In this document: one piece after another, positions 17,155-25,966 of the stretch
How the letters are laid out: each line of letters starts with the position of its first letter
How positions within the stretch are numbered: the stretch's first letter is position 1
NCBI GenBank assembly: GCA_030620995.1
Contig: JAUXIK010000017.1
Span: forward strand, 1 to 48,353
DNA: 48,353 nucleotides
Direction of reading: 5' to 3'
From: Candidatus Aegiribacteria sp.
Lineage (GTDB): Bacteria; Fermentibacterota; Fermentibacteria; Fermentibacterales; JCC-6
The notes under the pieces: generated by a model
Seen by the model: the letters and a program-made list of their open reading frames with translations, nothing else
The model's database searches: none
Told to the model about the DNA's origin: nothing
Program-made: the position numbers and the translations under genes

Positions 17155-18605
17155 TTGAAGAGATGAGAGGTTTATCGCTTAAGATTATAGATCAGCTTCA
17201 GCATCGTGGTGTGGATTATGGCGATGTACGGGTGGAGAACGTTGATCTTGAAAGTATTGCTTTTCGTAAACAGAGACTGGCTGAGACTGAATTGCAGGCA
17301 AACCAGGGCATCGGAATAAGAGTACTCGTGAACGACTGCTGGGGATTTGCTTCATGCAGCGGATTTGAAGCCGGTCTCATAGAAAAAACCGTTGAGAGAG
17401 CTGTTGATGTGGCAAGGTCCGGATCGTGTGCGGTAGGTGGTCTGGTGAAGCTTTCCAGTGAGAAACCTGAAACCGGACATTACGATGGCCCCTGCGTGAA
17501 GAATCCTTTTGAAATACCCAGAACAGAGAAGATGGATCTTCTTTCAAGCGCGGCTGATATCATTCATTCCTCTCCATTGATCAGCATGAGCTGGTCATAT
17601 CTGTGGTTCGAAAGGAGAAAGAGAGTCTTCGGGAACACAGAGGGAACCCTGGTCTCATCCGATCTGACATTTACCCAGCCTATTCTGATAGCGTACGCTG
17701 TACATAACGATGATATGCAGAGCCGCTCTCTTCAGGACGGCGCAAGGATAGCCGGATGGGAATGGATAGAGCAGGTAGACATGATCGCATGGGCTGAGAA
17801 AGCCAGAGAAGAAGCTATTATGAAGGTGAAAGCACCGGAAGGGCCTTCGGGCGAAATGGATCTCGTGCTTGACGGACTTCACCTCAGCCTTACCATGCAT
17901 GAGTCCGTTGGACATCCCACCGAGAGTGACAGAGTCCTTGGCTGGGAAGCGAATATGGCCGGCAGAACCTTTCTCGAAATCAGCGACCAGGAGCATTTGA
18001 AATATGGTTCGGAAAAGGTGAATTTCATCGCTGACAATACACTTCCGTACGGAGTAGCAAGCTGGGGCTGGGACGATGACGGAGTGCCGGGTCAGAAATG
18101 GTATACAGTGAAGAACGGTATTTTCCAGGAATTCGGTTCCGTTCGGGAAACGGCTCTTCTTGTTGACAGGCAGCATAGCAGAGGGTGCTGCAGAGCTATG
18201 GATTTTGCCTGTTTTCCAATAAACAGGCAGCCTAATTTCTATCTTGAACCCGGAACGGAGCAGGTCACTCCGGATGATCTCATTTCGGAAGTGGAGAAGG
18301 GTGTATATATCGAGGGGCGCGGGTCATTCAGTATTGATCAGAGAAGGGTCAACTTCCAGTTCGGTGGCGACCTTTTCTGGGAGATAAGGAATGGAAAAAA
18401 GGTTCAACCCCTCAAAAAGGTCATCTACAGATCTAAAACCAGAGATTTCTGGGGCTCCTGTGACGGCATCTCCGACAAAAGATTCTTCAGGACTATGGGT
18501 CTGCTTACATGCGGCAAGGGGGAGCCTGTTCAGTCCGCCAGGATGACCCATGGAGCCAGTGTGTCCCGGTTCAGAAATATCGAAGTAGGAAGGGGTGCGG
18601 AATGA
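17151..18605 (+). CDS. tldD: Metalloprotease TldD
   Basis: The 484-residue TldD subunit forms a heterodimer with TldE/PmbA that cleaves unfolded peptides and, in other bacteria, matures microcin B17 and degrades CcdA. The zinc-binding motif H250-E-S-V-G-H255 sits in LTMHESVGHPTESDR, as in known TldD proteins, and the N-terminal YGDVRVENVDLESIAFR and LAETELQANQGIGIRVLV match the family. Length is normal. The start ATG overlaps the rseC stop and the stop overlaps the tldE start, both as ATGA. Confidence 0.95.
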   Translation: MIEEMRGLSLKIIDQLQHRGVDYGDVRVENVDLESIAFRKQRLAETELQANQGIGIRVLVNDCWGFASCSGFEAGLIEKTVERAVDVARSGSCAVGGLVKLSSEKPETGHYDGPCVKNPFEIPRTEKMDLLSSAADIIHSSPLISMSWSYLWFERRKRVFGNTEGTLVSSDLTFTQPILIAYAVHNDDMQSRSLQDGARIAGWEWIEQVDMIAWAEKAREEAIMKVKAPEGPSGEMDLVLDGLHLSLTMHESVGHPTESDRVLGWEANMAGRTFLEISDQEHLKYGSEKVNFIADNTLPYGVASWGWDDDGVPGQKWYTVKNGIFQEFGSVRETALLVDRQHSRGCCRAMDFACFPINRQPNFYLEPGTEQVTPDDLISEVEKGVYIEGRGSFSIDQRRVNFQFGGDLFWEIRNGKKVQPLKKVIYRSKTRDFWGSCDGISDKRFFRTMGLLTCGKGEPVQSARMTHGASVSRFRNIEVGRGAE

Positions 18606-19873
18606 CCAGGGAAGAGATGTTTGTATTTATTAATGCAATTCTGGAGCAAGCCTCTGTTCCCGATGTGATGGCAAAGCTGACCGAGGAGCGGCTGGCAACT
18701 GTCAGATTCGGCCAGAACAGAATCACCCAGAACATGGATATTTTTGAACGGAGACTTCGCTTGACACTCGGTGACGGGGAAAGACAGGCTGTCTACAGCA
18801 CCCACAGGATAGACATTGATGCGATTCCCTCTATACTCGATTCCGCCATGGGAATACTTGAGACTGCCTCACCGGACCCTGAGTATATGCCTCCGGTTGA
18901 AGCCGGTCAGGTTTATCCAGTTGTTGAGAATTGGGATGCTGAAACTGCCCGGGCGAATCCGGATGATCGCACCGGAGCAGTTGCAGCCGCGATAAAAACT
19001 GCTGAGAGAAACGATATGGAAGCTTCCGGAATAACGGGAGTAAGCGTTGATACAACTGCTATTGGCACTTCCACAGGGAACCTGGGGTTCCAAAGGTCCA
19101 CATCAGCTTTCCTCAGATTAACCATGGACAGGGGAAAGGGCTCAAGCTACAGATCCATCAACTCTGTTGCATGGCGCGATCTTCCGGTTTCCAGGACAGT
19201 AGAAGAGGTTGCTCAGGAAGCGGAAGCTGATATGGATCAGGTCGATCTTGAACCGGGTTCATACAAGCTGATTCTCGAACCGCAGGCTGTCGCTGATCTT
19301 GTACCGTATATAGCCTGGTCTCTGAATGCCAGACAGGCTGACGAAGGATTAACTGTTTTCACAGGCAGACAGGGGGAGAAGGTTACCGGAGATCTATTTA
19401 CATTGAGCAGCATGGTTAACGGTATTCCGAAAGGTGTTCCGTTCAATGAAGAAGGCCTTGCATCAGAGGATGCTGTCTGGATCGAAAATGGTGTACTCAT
19501 TAATCAGCCATGCCAGCGATACTGGGCAAAGAAAACGGACAGAGAGGCATTGTTTATCCCTGGAACACTGTCCATTGAAGGGGGAGAGGGATCGACAGCG
19601 GACCTCATAAACAGTGTTGACGGCAGAGCCCTTCTCTTCAGACGATTCTGGTATATCCGTTTCGTTGATCAGAAAGAAATGAGCCTTACCGGGATGACAC
19701 GAGACGGAGTGTTCCTTGTTGAGAACGGGAAAATCATTCATCCTGTCAAGGATTTCCGATGGAACTGGAAACCGCTTGATTTATTTAATAGAATCGAGAT
19801 TCTGGGAACTGTAGTACGCAAAGAACATAAAAGTGTTCCGCCGATGGTTATTTCAGAAACGGTATTTGGCTGA
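18602..19873 (+). CDS. tldE: TldE/PmbA-family partner of TldD
   Basis: The 423-residue protein lacks the HExxxH motif, as expected for the non-catalytic TldE/PmbA subunit. Family features include RFGQNRITQNMDIFERRLRLT near the N-terminus, STGNLGFQRSTSAFLRLTMDRGKGS in the middle and KLILEPQAVADLVPYIAWSL. The C-terminal part has SIEGGEGSTADLINSVDGRALLFRRFWYIRFVD. I set the start at ATG 18602 because it overlaps the tldD stop (ATGA); the open frame extends 31 codons upstream into tldD but those residues are not family-like. It is convergent with the toxin gene, 19 bp away. Confidence 0.93.
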   Translation: MTREEMFVFINAILEQASVPDVMAKLTEERLATVRFGQNRITQNMDIFERRLRLTLGDGERQAVYSTHRIDIDAIPSILDSAMGILETASPDPEYMPPVEAGQVYPVVENWDAETARANPDDRTGAVAAAIKTAERNDMEASGITGVSVDTTAIGTSTGNLGFQRSTSAFLRLTMDRGKGSSYRSINSVAWRDLPVSRTVEEVAQEAEADMDQVDLEPGSYKLILEPQAVADLVPYIAWSLNARQADEGLTVFTGRQGEKVTGDLFTLSSMVNGIPKGVPFNEEGLASEDAVWIENGVLINQPCQRYWAKKTDREALFIPGTLSIEGGEGSTADLINSVDGRALLFRRFWYIRFVDQKEMSLTGMTRDGVFLVENGKIIHPVKDFRWNWKPLDLFNRIEILGTVVRKEHKSVPPMVISETVFG

Positions 19874-19892
19874 CAGAGATTAACAGATGAAT

Positions 19893-20147
19893 CTAATCCC
19901 CGTAATGTGTCTTCGCCCGAACGACCAGGACGATCAAGTCGTCATCGTCGATCGAATACACAACTCGGTCCTTGTAGCTTAAGCGGAGAGAGTAGTAACC
20001 CTTCATATCTCCCAACAGTGTCTTGCCGGAGTATGGATCAACTGCGAGACGGTTCCGAAGGATGTTCTTCAGCTTTGATTGGAGCTTTGGAGTGAGCTTC
20101 TGAATGTCTTTGGCGGCCTGGTGTGTGAAGCGAATACGATAACTCAC
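19893..20147 (-). CDS. RelE/ParE-superfamily toxin
   Basis: The 84-residue basic protein has the RelE fold signature: YRIRFTHQAAKDIQKLTPKLQSKLKNIL helices, then GYYSLRLSYKDRVVYSIDDDDLIVLVVRAKTHYGD strands with the conserved R-x-x-Y and terminal H-Y. Members cleave ribosome-bound mRNA. The GTG/ATG overlaps the antitoxin stop by 4 bp, so toxin synthesis is coupled to the antitoxin. Partner: the Phd/YefM protein upstream. Confidence 0.88.
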   Translation of the reverse strand: MSYRIRFTHQAAKDIQKLTPKLQSKLKNILRNRLAVDPYSGKTLLGDMKGYYSLRLSYKDRVVYSIDDDDLIVLVVRAKTHYGD

Positions 20148-20404
20148 TGCTCCTCTCCGAAGACCTCGCGGAAAGAGAGGGTATCACCAGTTTCGACCTC
20201 CTTCAGAGCCGCGTCAAAGCCTTCCCGGAAACCGGGAACAGAGAGCAGTTCCAATGTTTCCTGTAGACTCTCATATTCAGCCTCGGACATGAGCACTGCA
20301 TCACCGCTCCTGTACCGGATGTGGTAGATCTCATGTCTCTCGTTGGCTCCCTTCAGGAGATCAAAGAAACTCTTGCGGGCGTCTGTCGCAGTTAACTTCG
20401 TCAT
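20144..20404 (-). CDS. Phd/YefM-family antitoxin
   Basis: The 86-residue protein has the Phd/YefM DNA-binding N-terminus (MTKLTATDARKSFFDLLKGAN, then EIYHIRYRSGDAVLMSEAEYESLQETLELL) and an acidic C-terminal toxin-binding tail. I chose ATG 20404 because AGGAG is eight bases upstream; a GTG at 20413 overlaps that site and is less likely. A TGTACA-type palindrome lies just upstream. With the RelE toxin it forms a complete type II module. Confidence 0.88.
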   Translation of the reverse strand: MTKLTATDARKSFFDLLKGANERHEIYHIRYRSGDAVLMSEAEYESLQETLELLSVPGFREGFDAALKEVETGDTLSFREVFGEEQ

Positions 20405-20419
20405 ATTGATCACTCCTAG

Positions 20420-20437
20420 TGTACATGTTTTGGTACA
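20420..20437. promoter_or_regulatory. Probable Phd/YefM operator
   Basis: TGTAC and GTACA arms around an 8-nt spacer, 15 bases upstream of the antitoxin start. The left arm reads TGTACA, the core hexamer known for YefM-YoeB operators. Binding here would autorepress the module. Confidence 0.55.
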
Positions 20438-20571
20438 TCAGTAAACTAAGTCTGAATGGACTTGCTGTCAATGCGAATGCCTGTGCTGTATCGATAATTC
20501 AGAGCTCCGCAAGTCATATAATAGACCGGATCGAAGTCACAAACGATACCCTGACAGGTGAACGGGGCTTA

Positions 20572-21342
20572 TTACCAGATGAATCTGATTCCCCAGCAGG
20601 TTTCACCGTCGAGTGACCTGAAGGGCTGTGTATCCCTGAAATAGTGTGTCAGATGAGTTTCAAATGAGCCTGCTGGAGTTCTGTACGCGAAATATATCTC
20701 TCCTTTATGTCTGGATGAGCTTCCTCCATCGTCATGGAAGAAGAAGTCAGCGTGATATCTCGCTCCTGACAGCCATGAGTGCCATGTTGCTCCTTCGAAG
20801 TTAACATCACTATGCATAGACCAGTTGAAGTCATGGCCTTTCTGGAAAGTGCCCCCCCTCGGTCTGTACAAACCGATTGAAAACCAGCCATCCGGCCATC
20901 CGGCAGGCAAAAAGCAGATATCCTCACTGAAAGCCGGAGCGGGGTCTTTCAGCACAACTCCCACTTTGATGTTATTCATGTACTCGGAAAGTGTATCGGC
21001 CATATCAATGTTATGAAAACACTCATGGTCAGTGTACAGCCTGAGAAGGAGCGGTTCCAGCTGATATTCGAACTGAGTCTTGAGATTCCAGTGACCGCCA
21101 TATATGTTGAATTTCATCTCGGGACTGTTCCAGCTTTCACCCATGTAGGTTTCAAAGGAAAGACCCAGTTTCCATGAAAACCGGCCTATCCGGAGTATTC
21201 TGACATCAGCTTCAATATTGCCGTATATGAAATGCTCAACACTCTGATTAAAGAAGCTGTATGCTTCAAGAACTCCGGTGCATTCCATCGGGAATTCAAT
21301 GGGAACTGCAAAAAGCGAAACAGTTATGAGAAAAGCAGAAAT
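20572..21342 (-). CDS. Probable outer-membrane beta-barrel protein, possible ATT start
   Basis: The protein is rich in alternating aromatic strands (KLGLSFETYMG, WNLKTQFEYQL, HSWLSGARYHADFFFHD, GSFETHLTHYF) and ends ...CWGIRFIW, an aromatic C-terminal residue typical of outer-membrane barrels. The first ATG is at 21288 and would give 238 residues without a signal. The frame extends upstream through 18 codons encoding SAFLITVSLFAVPIEFP, a signal-like hydrophobic stretch, with no ATG, GTG or TTG. A GGAGG site (21349-21353) is six bases before ATT 21342, so I propose ATT as the start. A sequencing error or the ATG at 21288 remain alternatives. Function unknown. Confidence 0.6.
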   Translation of the reverse strand: MSAFLITVSLFAVPIEFPMECTGVLEAYSFFNQSVEHFIYGNIEADVRILRIGRFSWKLGLSFETYMGESWNSPEMKFNIYGGHWNLKTQFEYQLEPLLLRLYTDHECFHNIDMADTLSEYMNNIKVGVVLKDPAPAFSEDICFLPAGWPDGWFSIGLYRPRGGTFQKGHDFNWSMHSDVNFEGATWHSWLSGARYHADFFFHDDGGSSSRHKGEIYFAYRTPAGSFETHLTHYFRDTQPFRSLDGETCWGIRFIW

Positions 21343-21422
21343 GAGAAACCTCCGGATTATTGGGGGATAATACAGTGACTCGAAACAAAAAACATGTCAC
21401 CATAATCAATAAGATACAAGAA

Positions 21423-22112
21423 TCAGTTGTCCTGAAGGTAGTCTATGATATTGATTTCACCGGACGGGTCATCCTCCAGAGCGTGCTTCAGAGCCTGAAT
21501 CATCATTGATTCCGGCAGGGAGCCTTCAGCATAGAGATTCTCATTTATCACTGTTCTTGGTACTCCCTGGACTTTGAATTCTGCGGAGAGTTCCGGAAAC
21601 TCATTGGCTTCAATAACGGTTGAATAGACCTTATCACTGTAGCTGGCCATTCTGTTTGCAAGAACGGCTGCTCCGGGGCAGTGAGGACAGGTTGGAGTAA
21701 CAAACACCTGCATGTTCAGGTCAGTTTCAAGCCCGTCCAGAAAATTCGTTGTATCCTCTGTCAGGGGTTCTCCGGATCCGCCGGCATCTACGATACAGGT
21801 AAGAAGTGAACTGAACTCGTAGCCCGATGGAGCACCATAGAATTTTACTCTGGAATGAGTTCCGTCAGAAACCAGTATTGCGGGTATACTGTTAATCCCG
21901 TCTTCCTCCGCTTTTTCGCTGTCTGTAATAGGATTCAAAAAAGAAACTTTCAGTTTGTCGGAAAGGGTATCAAGTTCTTTCAGAATCATCTCCGTATCGG
22001 AACATGTCGGACAATTCAGTTTCTGTGTGTAGACCCTGACATTTACATCTGTTTCAAGCATGTCAAACAGTTTGCTTACCTGTTTGGAATCATCGGACGA
22101 TAACAGTGCCAT
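21423..22112 (-). CDS. Glutaredoxin-like protein disulfide oxidoreductase with two thioredoxin folds
   Basis: The 229-residue protein consists of two thioredoxin-fold units, each with a C-x2-C active site: C34-P-T-C37 and C142-P-H-C145. The SIPAILVSDG and QGVPRTVINE segments carry the cis-proline of each fold. This is the PDO layout known from archaea and anaerobic or thermophilic bacteria, where the protein is reduced by a thioredoxin reductase. The reductase gene lies 73 bp upstream on the same strand. Start at ATG 22112 is supported by AAGGAG; the TTG at 22127 overlaps that site. Confidence 0.88.
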   Translation of the reverse strand: MALLSSDDSKQVSKLFDMLETDVNVRVYTQKLNCPTCSDTEMILKELDTLSDKLKVSFLNPITDSEKAEEDGINSIPAILVSDGTHSRVKFYGAPSGYEFSSLLTCIVDAGGSGEPLTEDTTNFLDGLETDLNMQVFVTPTCPHCPGAAVLANRMASYSDKVYSTVIEANEFPELSAEFKVQGVPRTVINENLYAEGSLPESMMIQALKHALEDDPSGEINIIDYLQDN

Positions 22113-22185
22113 TATTCTCTCCTTCAATCATTCGTGACTTGTATTGAATACTTACTGACAGCACACTCAAAAAAAGTTCCTTGTA

Positions 22186-23178
22186 TCAGGATTTGAGTTC
22201 GTTTATATAATTCCTGGCAGATATTGCAGCTATTGTACCATCTGCACAGGCAGTATCGATCTGACGAATATTTTTTGACCGCACATCACCTGCGCCGAAT
22301 ATACCGGGAACGGACGTTTTCATATCCTCATCTGTAATGATATATCCCGCATCATCCAGCTTCACACTGCTTTCCAGAAATCCAGTATTGGGTAAGAAGC
22401 CCGCATATATGAACACTCCTGAGACCGCTATCTCTTTTTCTTCTCCGCTGTTCCTATCTTTTACCGTAACAGATTCAACAAAATCCCCGCCGTTTACACC
22501 TGTGAGTGCATGATTCAACAGAAATTCAGCCTTTTCATTCTTCTGCAGTTTCTCCTGCAATATCCTGGCGCCTGTCATATAGGGGAGGTACTCGATAAAA
22601 GTAATGTTCTTCACGTGGTTAAGAAGGAATTCACCCTCCTGCAAGCCGGAGTTTCCGCAGCCGATTACAGCTATGTCCATATCTTTGAAAAGCGGCCCAT
22701 CGCATATTGCGCAATAGGATACGCCCTTGCCCATGAATTCCTTTTCTCCGGGAATATTCAGCTTCTTCGGTATGCTGCCTGAACCCACAATTACAGCAGG
22801 GGTATGATAGGTATTGTCGGATGTCTCAACGAGTAAACTGTTTCCTTCTGAACTGACCTGTTTTACTTCCTTGTACTCGGTAATATTTACACCGAATCTC
22901 TTTGCCTGTTCTTTGAACTTCTGTACCAGTTCCATTCCCTTAATACCCTCGGGGAAGCCTGGATAATTTTCAATAATATCCGTAGTTGCCGGCAATCCTC
23001 CACAGGATATCTTTTCCAGTAACAGCGTGCTCAGATTTTCTCTTGTTGCATATATGGCTGAAGTAAGGCCCGCCGGGCCTCCTCCGATTATAATGACATC
23101 AAACGATTTTCCTGTTACTGACTCTTTGCTCCCGGAGCTTACAGGATGGCCTGTCAAACCTATTTTGAGATCTTTCAT
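22186..23178 (-). CDS. trxB: Thioredoxin reductase-like flavoprotein
   Basis: The 330-residue protein has the low-molecular-weight thioredoxin reductase architecture: FAD-binding GGGPAGLTSAIYATRENL (residues 32-49), redox pair C156-A-I-C159 in YCAICDGPLF, second dinucleotide motif GCGNSG (173-178), and the C-terminal GIFGAGDVRSKNIRQIDTACADG. The region that carries HRRxxxR for NADPH in classical enzymes reads IEYLPYMTGARI instead, so the electron donor may not be NADPH. It follows trxA by four bases and precedes the PDO gene, indicating one redox operon. Confidence 0.9.
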   Translation of the reverse strand: MKDLKIGLTGHPVSSGSKESVTGKSFDVIIIGGGPAGLTSAIYATRENLSTLLLEKISCGGLPATTDIIENYPGFPEGIKGMELVQKFKEQAKRFGVNITEYKEVKQVSSEGNSLLVETSDNTYHTPAVIVGSGSIPKKLNIPGEKEFMGKGVSYCAICDGPLFKDMDIAVIGCGNSGLQEGEFLLNHVKNITFIEYLPYMTGARILQEKLQKNEKAEFLLNHALTGVNGGDFVESVTVKDRNSGEEKEIAVSGVFIYAGFLPNTGFLESSVKLDDAGYIITDEDMKTSVPGIFGAGDVRSKNIRQIDTACADGTIAAISARNYINELKS

Positions 23179-23182
23179 TTCG

Positions 23183-23521
23183 CTAGATATTCAGTTTTGA
23201 CTCGGCGAGTTCGGAAAGTTGTGTTTTCAGAGAGTCTGCGTCACGGTAGCCGATCATTCTGTCTATCTCCTGGCCGTCATGGAAGACTATCAGAGTTGGA
23301 ACACCCCTGACTCCGAACGTGGAGGATTCAGATGGGTTTTCATCAACATTCACAGCATAGAAACTGACATTGTCGTTCATTTCTTCTGAGAGTGTTTCAA
23401 GAACCGGCTCGATCATCTTGCATGGTCTGCACCATGGCGCACCGAAATCGATAAGAGCAATTTTGTCTGTTACAGCAGCTGCATCTTTGATTTCATTTCC
23501 TTTGATGTGTTTTACGGGCAT
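23183..23521 (-). CDS. trxA: Thioredoxin
   Basis: The 112-residue protein has the thioredoxin fold with active site W30-C31-R-P-C34 in FGAPWCRPCKMIEPVLE; the second position is Arg rather than the usual Gly. FGVRGVPTLIVFHDGQEIDRMIG carries the cis-proline. It should reduce protein disulfides in the cytoplasm using the reductase encoded next. First gene of the trxA-trxB-PDO run. Confidence 0.95.
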   Translation of the reverse strand: MPVKHIKGNEIKDAAAVTDKIALIDFGAPWCRPCKMIEPVLETLSEEMNDNVSFYAVNVDENPSESSTFGVRGVPTLIVFHDGQEIDRMIGYRDADSLKTQLSELAESKLNI

Positions 23522-23798
23522 GTTGGTTTCCTTTCAGGTTTAATTGTTACGTTTTTCACAAGCATGTTACTTTCCATCATTTCAGGCAAACCATACATGC
23601 TGATATAGTAATTAGATAAGATAAACATACAATTCTGCATTTCATTCAAAAGAACTCTGAGAGACTTTCTGGCGCAGTAGTTATATCTCACAGATGCTTG
23701 TATTATAATGAACACTGATCGCTATAATTACTGCAAAATTGATTCGGATTGGGAATTCGAATGATCTATTAGCTGATATCTGCAGGAAGGTAATTGGA

Positions 23799-24899
23799 AT
23801 GCTGAAGAAACTGGAGACCGCAGGGAGAAAATTGCTTTCCAGGGCCGTATTGTCACACTTTGGATCTGAGAAAGTATATCAGCGGATACCGGAGAACGTA
23901 AAGCTGAAACGAATTCTGATAATGCGCTGGGACGCTATAGGGGATATGGTTGTCTGTCTTCCATTATTCCGGAAAATCCGTGATCTTTTTCCAGAAGCTG
24001 AAGTAGGAATTGTGGTTTCAAAGCGTAATATTCAACTTCTGAAATACGAAGACGGTTTTCATACTATACTGTACGACAGCAGTCCATCTATCTATCTCAA
24101 GAGCATTATCGAGGCCATTCGATTCAGACCTGACGCTGTTGTTGATACAAGAATGCACTACGATTCCACCACATCGTTCATCTATGGAGTTTTTTCAGGT
24201 GCGGAGTGGAGACTTTCTGCATCCAACAGGGACAACAGGCTGCCCTTTTCGGTGAGAGTTCCAATGCCACCGGGAAGACATCACTATGCCGACCTGACGA
24301 AAATACTTCTTGAAGGGTTGGGGAAGAAGATCGATGAATCAGAACTTGACAGGGAGATCAGGCTTTCATCTGAAGAAATCGGATTCGCTGACGCTTTCTG
24401 GCGTGAAAAAGGTCTGGAACTTCGGGGAAAAGCCATAGGCATCAATATATCGACCCGGGATCCACGGCATCTGTGGGGAGAATCGAAAATCAAGGAACTC
24501 TGTTCCCGTTTGAACTCTTCAGGTCACGTTCCGATTCTGATGTCGACTCCACCCGAGCATATGAAGGCTATACAGATTGCTTCATCCTCACCGGGAACAC
24601 TGGTTGCCCCGGTTTGTCCGACGATTCTCCACGCAACTGCTTTGCTGAAGGGTTTCAGGATCTTCATCACTCCTGATACCGGTATTGTGCATGTGGCGGC
24701 ATCTCAAGGAGTACCGATCGTCGGGCTGTATTGTCCTAATGAGAGTCATCTGCCTCTCTGGTACCCGCTCCAAGTCCCTTATGAAATCATAAGTGCTCCT
24801 TACAGTGTTGCGGAAATAGAAGCAGGGGATGTTCAGGAAGCAGTTGAAAGGTTACTTGAAAAGGTTGGAGTTGAAAGCAGATTATGCCGGGAATTCTGA
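23799..24899 (+). CDS. Family 9 glycosyltransferase (heptosyltransferase-like), copy 1
   Basis: The 366-residue protein matches ADP-heptose:LPS heptosyltransferases of GT9: KRILIMRWDAIGDMVVCLPLFRKIRDLFP at the N-terminus and ITPDTGIVHVAASQGVPIVGLYCPNESHLP near the C-terminus, where the donor binds. I chose ATG 23799 because AGGAAGG lies eight bases upstream and the residues MLKKLETAGRKLL align with the start of the next gene's product; the frame extends to a TTG at 23739. The stop overlaps the paralogous gene downstream by 16 bp. The sugar donor need not be heptose. Confidence 0.9.
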   Translation: MLKKLETAGRKLLSRAVLSHFGSEKVYQRIPENVKLKRILIMRWDAIGDMVVCLPLFRKIRDLFPEAEVGIVVSKRNIQLLKYEDGFHTILYDSSPSIYLKSIIEAIRFRPDAVVDTRMHYDSTTSFIYGVFSGAEWRLSASNRDNRLPFSVRVPMPPGRHHYADLTKILLEGLGKKIDESELDREIRLSSEEIGFADAFWREKGLELRGKAIGINISTRDPRHLWGESKIKELCSRLNSSGHVPILMSTPPEHMKAIQIASSSPGTLVAPVCPTILHATALLKGFRIFITPDTGIVHVAASQGVPIVGLYCPNESHLPLWYPLQVPYEIISAPYSVAEIEAGDVQEAVERLLEKVGVESRLCREF

Positions 24900-25966
24900 A
24901 GAAACTTGAAATATTCGGCAGAAAACTGATGTTCCGAATCATCGCTCCGGGAGTTTCAGCGGCGAACGTTCTTCCATCACTGCCTGATGGAGCAGTCATT
25001 AATAGAGTTCTTATTATGAGACAGGACAGGATAGGGGATATGATAATGACCCTTCCTCTTCTGAGAAGACTCAGGGAGATTCATCCCGATCTTTCAATCA
25101 CTGTTGTAGCCTCAGAATCGAACAGTATTATCCTGAAGCACGAAAAGGATATTGATGTAATCATATATGATAAATCCCCTGCGAAATTTATCAGTTCTCT
25201 ACGGGCAGCCAGAGACTTCATGCCGGACGCGGTTGTGGATATGCATATGCACGATTCCACAACTTCCTTCATCTATGCGGTATTCTCAGGGGCAAAATGG
25301 AAACTTCACATCGACAGGGAGAACAGACTGCCGTTCAACGTCAGGGTGGAGGCATCCCAGGATGGCCATATAATGGATGCTTTCTCGGGTCTGCTCTCAG
25401 GACTTGGAAAGAAAGTTGAAACAGAAGAGCTTGTAAGGGAAATTTCCCTGTCCGATATTGAAACGGATTTTGCTGAAAGTTTCTGGAGCGGACTTGATGC
25501 TGCGCCGGAGAACTGCATCGCGATCAACATCTCCGCAGGCGGAGAAAACCGCTGGTGGGGAGTGGACAGGTACAGGGAAGTATGCAGGGGGATAATATCT
25601 CTGGGAATGAGACCGCTGCTTCTGTATGCTCCGGAACATAAGAAATGGGCCGAATCAATTGCCATGCCGGAAGCGGATACTCTTCTCTCACCCCTGACAC
25701 CTACAATTCTTCATGTTGCCGCACTGATTCACGATGTTCATCTTCTGGTCAGTCCCGATACTTCTGTAATACATATTGCAGCTTCGAGCGGAATTCCCGT
25801 TGTCGGAATGTATCTGCCCTTTGATCCATCCCTTCCAAAATGGTATCCCTGGCGGGTAAACAGTAGAATCCTCATGTCTGAAGATCACAGATCCCTGGAA
25901 TCTATCAGCCCTGATGCTGTCATCGGTTCGGTACGGGAGATTCTGGAAAACGGAAGAGGAAGATAG
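24884..25966 (+). CDS. Family 9 glycosyltransferase, copy 2
   Basis: The 360-residue paralogue of the preceding protein shows the same GT9 signatures: VLIMRQDRIGDMIMTLPLLRRLREIHP, NISAGGENRWWGVDRYREVC and VSPDTSVIHIAASSGIPVVGMYLPFDPSLP. The two share their N-terminal layout (ILKKLEIFGRKLMFR), so they arose by tandem duplication and then diverged. It starts inside the end of copy 1 and its stop overlaps the following GTG start (TAGTG), giving continuous translational coupling. It probably adds a later residue of the same glycan. Confidence 0.9.
   Translation: MPGILKKLEIFGRKLMFRIIAPGVSAANVLPSLPDGAVINRVLIMRQDRIGDMIMTLPLLRRLREIHPDLSITVVASESNSIILKHEKDIDVIIYDKSPAKFISSLRAARDFMPDAVVDMHMHDSTTSFIYAVFSGAKWKLHIDRENRLPFNVRVEASQDGHIMDAFSGLLSGLGKKVETEELVREISLSDIETDFAESFWSGLDAAPENCIAINISAGGENRWWGVDRYREVCRGIISLGMRPLLLYAPEHKKWAESIAMPEADTLLSPLTPTILHVAALIHDVHLLVSPDTSVIHIAASSGIPVVGMYLPFDPSLPKWYPWRVNSRILMSEDHRSLESISPDAVIGSVREILENGRGR

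Noticed and set aside
18509..18601. N-terminal extension of tldE
   Set aside because: It lies inside tldD in another frame; the ATGA overlap at 18602 gives the expected TldE start.
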